Below are positions 58,317 to 64,000 of a stretch of 64,000 bases of DNA, one piece after another. The DNA lies in contig LAPX01000004.1 in the NCBI GenBank assembly GCA_001858525.1, positions 551,298-615,297 of the forward strand, in the 5' to 3' direction. Position 1 is the first letter of the stretch; each line of letters begins with the position of its first letter. A program made the position numbers and the translations under genes. A model generated the notes under the pieces. It was not told the origin of the DNA. It ran no database searches and was given only the letters and a program-made list of their open reading frames with translations. This DNA comes from Vampirovibrio chlorellavorus (GTDB lineage: Bacteria > Cyanobacteriota > Vampirovibrionia > Vampirovibrionales > Vampirovibrionaceae).

Positions 58317-59234
58317 ATGGCAAGCGGTCTTTCAAAGTTCACGCTCGGGGCTCGTTTGGCGGAATACGCTGAACTGGTCAAGTTTGAGCATACTATCTTT
58401 GCCTTGCCGTTTGCCTTGTCGGCCATGGTCTTGGCTTTACCCGGTTCCCAATGGCCTTCTGCCTGGACGGTTTTGTGGGTGGTGCTGTGTATGGTGGGTG
58501 GCCGCACCTATGCCATGGGCCTGAATCGTTTGATTGACGCCCCCATAGATGGCAAGAACCCTCGCACCCAGAATCGCTCCATTCCTGCCGGGCGGGTCAA
58601 AGCACGGGAAGCGTGGCTGTTGGTTTTGGCCTCCGCTTTGTTGTTTATTGGGGCCGCCTGGCAATTGCCCGTGATTTGTCGCTTGTTGCTGCCGGTGGCT
58701 TTTGCCATTTTGACCCTTTACTCGTATATGAAGTTATTCTCCCCCTTGGCCCATTTGGTGTTGGGGGTGGCTTTGGGCTCTTCGGCGGTGGGAGGCTGGT
58801 TGGCGGTGACCGGGGCCATTACCTGGCAGCCTGTGGTGTTCGGCTTTGCCGTGGTTTTTTGGGTGGCTGGCTTTGATGTGATTTACGCCTGTCAGGATTT
58901 TGAGTTTGACAAAGAGGCCGGGCTAAAAAGCATTCCGGTGGCCTTGGGATTAACTGGCGCCTTGCGCTTGAGTCGGCTCTTTCACTGTTTAACGGTGGCT
59001 TTGCTTGTTGGTTTTGCCCTGGGTTATGCCGTGGGGCCGCTGTTCTGGGTGGCTATTGCCTTGACTGCCGGTATGCTGATTTACGAGCATTGCCTGATCC
59101 GTGGCGATGAACGGAATCCGATTCGGTTGGAAAAGGTCAATGAGGCCTTTTTCACCATCAACGGACGGATCAGTATGGCTGTGTTTGTGCTGGTGTTGCT
59201 GGACAAATTGCTGTCTGGACTGCCAGGACCCTAG
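58317..59234 (+). CDS. UbiA-type prenyltransferase, MqnP-like
   Basis: A 305-residue polytopic membrane enzyme that attaches a prenyl chain to an aromatic or naphthoic acid. The first Mg-binding motif is NRLIDAPID (70-78) and the second DVIYACQDFEFD near 185. NPRTQNRSIPAGR and LKSIPVALG resemble the UbiA-like group suggested to act in the futalosine (menaquinone) pathway, so MqnP is the best guess over UbiA proper. Other mqn genes are not in the window. The ATG at 58317 is used. Confidence 0.82.
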   Translation: MASGLSKFTLGARLAEYAELVKFEHTIFALPFALSAMVLALPGSQWPSAWTVLWVVLCMVGGRTYAMGLNRLIDAPIDGKNPRTQNRSIPAGRVKAREAWLLVLASALLFIGAAWQLPVICRLLLPVAFAILTLYSYMKLFSPLAHLVLGVALGSSAVGGWLAVTGAITWQPVVFGFAVVFWVAGFDVIYACQDFEFDKEAGLKSIPVALGLTGALRLSRLFHCLTVALLVGFALGYAVGPLFWVAIALTAGMLIYEHCLIRGDERNPIRLEKVNEAFFTINGRISMAVFVLVLLDKLLSGLPGP

Positions 59235-59296
59235 AGCGGCGGGGTGTGCTTGTCCGCTCTGCTGATTAGACGGGGAAAACACGTTAAAATACAATT

Positions 59297-60118
59297 ATGA
59301 CCAAACCTCAGCAAGAAAAACTTCGATTATTTCCATTTACCCGCCGTGCCTTAACGGCCATGGGTCGAGAATGGAGCGTGTTTCTGGATACCCTGGGCAC
59401 TGCCGTGTTTAATGCCCGAGAAATTGCCGGTTTGTTCTTCACCGGTCGATTTGGGTTCAAGCAGTTTATTCAGCAGCTGGCCTTTGTGGGCATCGATACC
59501 ATTGGGATTTCTCTGGTGATGGTGGTTTTCTCAGGGATGGTTATTTCTCTGCAAATTGCTCAGGAGATGGTTCGCCAAGGGGCGGCGGACTATGTAGGCG
59601 CCTTGGTTGCCTTGGCCATGGTGCGCGAATTGGCACCCATTATGACTGCCTTCTCGGTCATCGCCATGGCGGGTTCCGCTTATGCCGCGGAGTTAAGCAC
59701 CATGCAAATTACCAATCAGGTCAGTGCCCTGAAGGTGCTGCATGTCAATCCCATCCGCTATCTGGTGATGCCTCGGGTGCTGGCGGGCATTGTGGCCTTG
59801 CCGCTGATGACGGTGATCACGGCGGTGGCCGGTATTGTGGGCGGCATGGTGATTGCAAATCTGGTTGCCGATTTGAGTTACGGCAAGTATCTGGATTCGG
59901 TCTGGCATCAAATTGAGTTGCGAGATATCATCGCCATGGTGCTCAAGTCGTCTATTTTTGGCTTTATTATTTTCTCCATGGCCACTACCATTGGTATTAA
60001 CACCAAAGGGGGATCCCGTGAGGTGGGGGTGGCCACGACCCGAGCTGTGGTATGGTCGTTTGTATTAATGGCTGTTTTTGATTATGTCCTGACCTTTTTA
60101 ATTTATGGAACCAAGTAA
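59297..60118 (+). CDS. mlaE: MlaE-family ABC transporter permease
   Basis: A 273-residue polytopic inner-membrane permease. FRQFIQQLAFVGIDTIGISL, LGSMVIALQIA-like FSGMVISLQIAQEM and the C-terminal TTIGINTKGGSREVGVATT are MlaE (TGD1) features. It belongs to the MlaE-MlaF-MlaD lipid-trafficking complex of the envelope, with the ATPase gene 2 bases after it. Confidence 0.92.
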   Translation: MTKPQQEKLRLFPFTRRALTAMGREWSVFLDTLGTAVFNAREIAGLFFTGRFGFKQFIQQLAFVGIDTIGISLVMVVFSGMVISLQIAQEMVRQGAADYVGALVALAMVRELAPIMTAFSVIAMAGSAYAAELSTMQITNQVSALKVLHVNPIRYLVMPRVLAGIVALPLMTVITAVAGIVGGMVIANLVADLSYGKYLDSVWHQIELRDIIAMVLKSSIFGFIIFSMATTIGINTKGGSREVGVATTRAVVWSFVLMAVFDYVLTFLIYGTK

Positions 60119-60120
60119 CC

Positions 60121-60927
60121 ATGTCGGATGAGGCGGCAAGCCAAAAGCCAAAATTAACAGACGCCTCGGGTGATGTGTTGATCCGGGTGAGTAACGTGAG
60201 CAAGTCCTACGGCAGTAAAGTGGTGCTGAAGGATATTAGCTTTGAGGTCAAGGCTCATGAAACCCTGGGCATTATTGGCATTAGTGGCTGCGGAAAGAGC
60301 ACCCTGCTCAAAATTATCAGCAATTTGGAAACCCCGGACAGTGGTTCGGTAGAGTTGTCTGATCCAAACTATAGCCTGGTGTTCCAGTATTCAGCCTTGT
60401 TTGACTCTCTGAGCGTTTTTGAGAACGTGGCTTTCTCTTTGCTGGAGAGCCCCGATCGGGATTATGAAAAGGCCCTCATTCAAAGCAGTCGGGGGCGTCA
60501 AAAATATTCCCCTCAGGAAATTAAGGCCATTGTGGCTGAAAAGCTGCAAATGGTTGGTCTGGAAGGGATTGAAAACCGCTATCCCAACGAATTATCCGGT
60601 GGTATGCAGAAACGGGTCAGCTTTGCCCGGGCCATTGTCAGTAGTCCGCGCATTATTTTGTACGATGAGCCCACGGCGGGACTGGATCCCATTGCTTCAA
60701 CCGTGATTGAGGATTATATTCGCAAGCTTCGGGATGAACTGAACGCTGCTAGTGTGGTTGTGACCCACCAGTTTTCCACCATCCATCGCACCGATCGCCT
60801 TATTTTGCTGCATGAGGGACAAATTTGTTGGGAAGGAACCCCGCAGGAGCTGTTCCGCTCTCAGGATCCCTATGCCCGGCAGTTCTCCCGGGCCAGTCTG
60901 GAAGGGCCGATGACCGACCATGAATAA
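60121..60927 (+). CDS. mlaF: MlaF-family ABC transporter ATPase
   Basis: A 268-residue ATPase: Walker A GISGCGKST at 53-61, signature LSGGMQKRVSFARAIV, Walker B IILYDEPTAGLDPIAS. It starts 2 bases after the permease stop and energises phospholipid movement with MlaE. Typical MlaF C-terminal helix is present. Confidence 0.95.
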   Translation: MSDEAASQKPKLTDASGDVLIRVSNVSKSYGSKVVLKDISFEVKAHETLGIIGISGCGKSTLLKIISNLETPDSGSVELSDPNYSLVFQYSALFDSLSVFENVAFSLLESPDRDYEKALIQSSRGRQKYSPQEIKAIVAEKLQMVGLEGIENRYPNELSGGMQKRVSFARAIVSSPRIILYDEPTAGLDPIASTVIEDYIRKLRDELNAASVVVTHQFSTIHRTDRLILLHEGQICWEGTPQELFRSQDPYARQFSRASLEGPMTDHE

Positions 60928-61044
60928 TGGTGTTGCTGTCCAAGGGGCCTCTGACGGTTTGCCTTGGCTGAAGTATAATATGCTGAAGTGTGGCTTTCCC
61001 ACGCATTTCCATTCAACGTTGATGAAAGAGCGACACAGCTTGCA

Positions 61045-62397
61045 ATGAACACGGCAAACCGACAAAGAACATCCACAGTCAAGGTAGGCTTATTAACCTT
61101 AATCAGCATTACGCTAATGGTGATTTCTTTGGTTTGGCTGCGCGGACGGGGTTTGGACAGTGGCGAGCTTCGCTCTGAATGGTTTCAGGATGTCAATGGC
61201 ATGAAGGAAGGCGCCCCGGTCCAGATGATGGGCATTCGGGTGGGCTTTGTGGAGTCGGTCAAGGCGGCCAAGCGTGATGGTGAATATGGCGTGCAGGTGG
61301 CTTTTCGGCTGAATAAAAACCTGGGCGTTCAAATTCCCAAAGGCTCCATGCTGTCCATCGAGCAATCGGGCCTGATTGGCGAGCAATTCCTGGAGATTAC
61401 CCCGCCACGGTTGCGGGAAGTCACCCTGACCACTTTCAAGGAGCCTGCCAAGGCCATTACGCCGGGTATTCCGGTCAAGTTTTTATATGGAAAAGGCTAT
61501 ATTCAGGTGGGCACGGTGGAAAACATCGAGCAGACCCGCGATGGCAATCTGGTGCGGCATCGCATGTTTTACCGGGTCACTTTGCCGGGGGCTGTCATGC
61601 CCGAAGATCCCCTGTTTGAGTTGACCCTGGATAAAAACGGGCAGTATTATCTGCGTATTTTGCCCAAGGAGCCTTATTTGGCCCAGGTGCCGGATAAAAA
61701 CCTTCAGTTTACGGTGGAAGAGCCCCTTCGACTGAAACGCTTTCTGGAAATCCAGATGGATTCCGCGGAAGCCTTGCGCCTGACCAATGAGAAGATTAAC
61801 GAGCTGCTGTCCGATGAGACCATTGAAAGCCTGCACAGCACCGTTAAAAATACGGAAGTATTGACCGCTCAGGCCCACGAGGTGATGAACACGGCCAACG
61901 CCCTGTTCCAGACCACCCGGGTGGATCTGGATCGGCTGGTGGGTGTGAGTGAGCAACTGGCCCAGAATGTGTCGGATGTCAGTACCAATATCAATCACAT
62001 TATTGGGGATCCCAAGCTGAAAAACGAGTTGGGCTCTACCATTGCTTCTCTTCGGGAGTCCTCCAACGCTATGAAGGAGTTGTTGAACGATCCGGCGCTG
62101 AAGGAAACCCTTTACGCCACGCGGGATACCTCCAAGAATGCCAGCCAGTTGATGATGACCTTGCGCAAAACGGCTCAGGATTCTGATTTGCAAAATCGGG
62201 TGGACAGTATTACCGCCAAGCTGGATAGCTCCCTGACCCGGTTGAACACGGTCTTGAGCAATGTGGACGCCTTGACCGATGATGAGGATAAGCAGGTGGA
62301 TGCTATTTTGAATGACACCCGTGAAGCGGCCCGCAACCTGAAAGCCTTGAGCAAGAAGTTCAACGGGCACTTTACCCTGTTCAAACTGTTGTTCTAA
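61045..62397 (+). CDS. mlaD: MlaD-family periplasmic lipid-binding protein
   Basis: A 450-residue protein with an N-terminal TM anchor (VKVGLLTLISITLMVISLVW), an MCE domain (about 35-165; VQMMGIRVGFVESV, GSMLSIEQSGLIGEQFLEI) and a long helical C-terminal part (from about 240) rich in heptads and repeats of the type LRESSNAMKELL, far longer than E. coli MlaD. Likely forms a periplasmic tunnel or bridge. The ATG at 61045 is chosen by homology; no clear Shine-Dalgarno. Third gene of the operon. Confidence 0.88.
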   Translation: MNTANRQRTSTVKVGLLTLISITLMVISLVWLRGRGLDSGELRSEWFQDVNGMKEGAPVQMMGIRVGFVESVKAAKRDGEYGVQVAFRLNKNLGVQIPKGSMLSIEQSGLIGEQFLEITPPRLREVTLTTFKEPAKAITPGIPVKFLYGKGYIQVGTVENIEQTRDGNLVRHRMFYRVTLPGAVMPEDPLFELTLDKNGQYYLRILPKEPYLAQVPDKNLQFTVEEPLRLKRFLEIQMDSAEALRLTNEKINELLSDETIESLHSTVKNTEVLTAQAHEVMNTANALFQTTRVDLDRLVGVSEQLAQNVSDVSTNINHIIGDPKLKNELGSTIASLRESSNAMKELLNDPALKETLYATRDTSKNASQLMMTLRKTAQDSDLQNRVDSITAKLDSSLTRLNTVLSNVDALTDDEDKQVDAILNDTREAARNLKALSKKFNGHFTLFKLLF

Positions 62398-62450
62398 GCC
62401 CTGGACGGCTTAGCGCACTGGATTTGACCTTGGGTTTTATGACAGTTCTA

Positions 62451-62487
62451 AAAAAGCCCCTCTAACCAATGGTCAGAGAGGCTTTTT
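62451..62487. terminator. Bidirectional terminator between mlaD and rpsU
   Basis: AAAAAGCCCCTCT pairs with AGAGAGGCTTTTT (one mismatch) around an 11-base loop, between convergent genes. Confidence 0.8.
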
Positions 62488-62509
62488 AAAGTTTTAGAGG
62501 GAGAAAAAA

Positions 62510-62683
62510 TTAGCTTTTGCGCTTACGGGCGGACTCGGCTTTTCTCTTCTTTTTAACGCTGGGTTTCAAGTAGTGCTCCCGCCGTTTGATTTCAGACAGG
62601 ATACCGGCTTTCTGAATTTTCTTCTTGAACCGTTTTAGTGCACTTTCAATACTCTCACCAGGTTGTACCTGGACTTCTGCCAT
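62510..62683 (-). CDS. rpsU: Ribosomal protein S21
   Basis: A 57-residue very basic protein: [20 protein letters not shown] with [23 protein letters not shown] tail. It assists translation initiation. The ATG at 62683 is used; an in-frame GTG 12 bases upstream is possible. Confidence 0.94.
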   Translation of the reverse strand: MAEVQVQPGESIESALKRFKKKIQKAGILSEIKRREHYLKPSVKKKRKAESARKRKS

Positions 62684-62809
62684 TTCGGATTTCACCCCGC
62701 TTTCAAATAGGCTTTAAATTTTTAATGTTTTGTGAGGGTAGCATAGAAAAAAAGTCATTACAATCGGCTGAGCTCAGGAGAAAATCAGGGAAGCCCATGG
62801 CCGCTTCGG

Positions 62810-63145
62810 TCAGCCGGGCGGCCAATGCAGGGGACGTCCAGCCAGGATGTGGGCATGCAGGTGAAAGACGGTTTGTCCGGCTTGGGGGCCATTGTTAACA
62901 ACCAGCCGGTAATCGCTCAGGCCCAACTGCTGGGCAATGTCGCGAGCGCCACCCAGGAGATCTCCCAGCAGGGCGTTGTCGTGGCTTTCCGATAGGCTGG
63001 CGGTATGCGTTTTGTGAATCACCAGTACATGGGTGGGGGCCTGCGGGTGGATATCATGAAACGCCAGCACCTGATCATTTTCTCCTGCTTTTTGGCAGGG
63101 AATGGCGCCAGCCACGATATTACAGAATAGGCAGTTTTCAGCCAT
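62810..63145 (-). CDS. HIT-family (HinT-like) nucleotide hydrolase
   Basis: A 111-residue histidine-triad protein. CLFC (Cys5, Cys8), IHPQAPTHVLVI and the active-site triad HLHAH at 95-99 are present. HinT-type enzymes hydrolyse purine nucleoside phosphoramidates. Note that the C-terminus is short, ending just after PLHW. Confidence 0.92.
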   Translation of the reverse strand: MAENCLFCNIVAGAIPCQKAGENDQVLAFHDIHPQAPTHVLVIHKTHTASLSESHDNALLGDLLGGARDIAQQLGLSDYRLVVNNGPQAGQTVFHLHAHILAGRPLHWPPG

Positions 63146-63184
63146 AAGTCTCCCTCCTGAGGCGTACTGGTTTGACGGTATCCA

Positions 63185-64000
63185 CTATGATGCGGGGAAG
63201 AACGCTGGCTGTAAAGTCTGGAATCCCCGGGCTTGCTGTTGCTGCAAGTAGCGCCATTTAATCTGGAATGCCAAGGGGCTGCTGGGGAATGAGGCGGGAA
63301 AGCCCATGGGTCCCTGAGGCTCTGGGGGGGAGTGTTCCGGACTGCCCAGAGGCAAGTCGCCATACTTTTGAACCACCCGGTTCATGAGGGCTTGCTTTTG
63401 CGGGTCCGGATCAAAAAACAGTTTGGCGTACAGGGCCACCCCATCTGAAAGCAAGGGGCTGGAAGAGACCGTTTGTCCGTAATAAGGGTTGATGGCCCGG
63501 TGGAAGCGATGGGCCAAGGTATTCAGGGCCAGACAGTTCAGCTCTTCCTGAATGGAGGACTGATCGTCCCCGTTGCCGGCGGCGTGTCCAGCCTCGTGGT
63601 ACAAGGCTTCGGAAATGGCGTACAGGGTGGCGGGACTGCTATCGCCTCGATAGCGCTGGTTGATCATGATCCGGTTTTGCTCGGATATCCATTGGGCGTG
63701 GGCTGGGCTGTCTCCCATGTCTCCAAATTCCACCCGAATCCCTTTTTGCTGGATAAGTTGCAAGGCCTGTTGGCCATTTTGAAAGACCGGGTAAACGCCC
63801 ATGCGCTTCATGTGCTCATCATCGCCCAGCAAGTGACGAACCTGGCCCAGCAGGGTCAGGGCTTGCTGAAGTATAGCTTGATCCTGGCCGGTTTGGGCAA
63901 TCAGCCCGGCTTGATTATAGGCGCTCAGGCTGGCGGCACCGGCAGTTCCTCTGTTTGGCCCAGCGGGATTGCCCATTGGGGAGAGGGGCGGCGGGAGGGG
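63185..64000 (-). CDS. Hypothetical HEAGH-motif protein, cut by the window edge
   Basis: At least 263 residues from the ATG at 63976, but the same frame stays open to the window edge (Pro-rich), so the true start is probably outside. The HExxH zinc-hydrolase motif YHEAGHA sits at 127-131 of the ATG form, followed by EELNC 12 residues later, a gluzincin-like arrangement. The rest, including a Pro/Gln-rich C-terminus, matches no family I know. No signal peptide can be judged because the N-terminus is missing. Confidence 0.5.
   Translation of the reverse strand, partial: PLPPPLSPMGNPAGPNRGTAGAASLSAYNQAGLIAQTGQDQAILQQALTLLGQVRHLLGDDEHMKRMGVYPVFQNGQQALQLIQQKGIRVEFGDMGDSPAHAQWISEQNRIMINQRYRGDSSPATLYAISEALYHEAGHAAGNGDDQSSIQEELNCLALNTLAHRFHRAINPYYGQTVSSSPLLSDGVALYAKLFFDPDPQKQALMNRVVQKYGDLPLGSPEHSPPEPQGPMGFPASFPSSPLAFQIKWRYLQQQQARGFQTLQPAFFPAS

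Overview
This window reads as the chromosome of a Gram-negative-type bacterium, most likely a non-photosynthetic lineage close to Cyanobacteria (Melainabacteria/Vampirovibrionia type, Vampirovibrio-like). That placement is an inference from content: a Ycf23 (DUF561) protein, otherwise mainly known from cyanobacteria and plastids, minCDE in one operon, a futalosine-type UbiA prenyltransferase, an MlaE/MlaF/MlaD lipid transporter, many TTG/GTG starts and moderately high GC. No photosynthesis gene is present. No rRNA operon, prophage, transposase or CRISPR array is visible.

Layout. 1-8.1 kb: dicarboxylate symporter, folD, superoxide dismutase, DUF309 protein, a small duplicated-motif protein, murA, 3-methyladenine glycosylase, ribosomal protein L9, a TrmB-family regulator and a small membrane protein. 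8.1-9.9 kb: a gene-poor accessory patch with two Cro/C1-type HTH genes and a possibly decayed gene. 9.9-20 kb: RidA, an orphan, uppS, a membrane ankyrin-repeat protein, ycf23, a large TPR protein, rpoZ and a GGDEF/HD-GYP protein. 20-23.2 kb: the threonine catabolic pair tdh-kbl, with an AT-rich AbiJ-like (abortive infection) gene fitted between them. 23.2-34.1 kb: ychF, a DUF429-like protein, a DUF58 protein, hpf, enolase, rqcP, glutamate dehydrogenase and minCDE.

34.2-44.5 kb is the translation block on the minus strand: tRNA-Thr(TGT), tRNA-Tyr(GTA), tRNA-Thr(GGT), tuf, then rpsJ to rplR (S10 and the first part of spc), ending in a strong bidirectional terminator against minE. The str genes rpsL, rpsG and fusA lie about 9 kb away (52.7-55.8 kb). 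Between them are a MTH1187-type protein, a YkgJ-like Cys-cluster protein, an asparaginase II family protein, a TonB-like protein, the serine pathway pair (aminotransferase-serA) and a protein with two degenerate cytidine-deaminase-like domains. 56-64 kb holds an htrA-response regulator pair, the UbiA enzyme, the MlaE-MlaF-MlaD operon, rpsU, a HIT protein and an orphan with an HEAGH metal-binding motif that is cut by the window edge.

Functionally the window is mostly housekeeping: translation, septum placement, peptidoglycan precursors (MurA, UppS), one-carbon/serine/glycine/threonine metabolism (FolD, SerA, Tdh, Kbl), envelope lipid transport and stress proteins. The most unusual items are the AbiJ-like gene nested in tdh-kbl, the double deaminase-like protein that keeps its zinc cysteines but not its catalytic glutamate, and the variant GGDEV/HD-GHP signalling protein. 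Start codons below were chosen from Shine-Dalgarno spacing and family alignment from memory; no database search was run.
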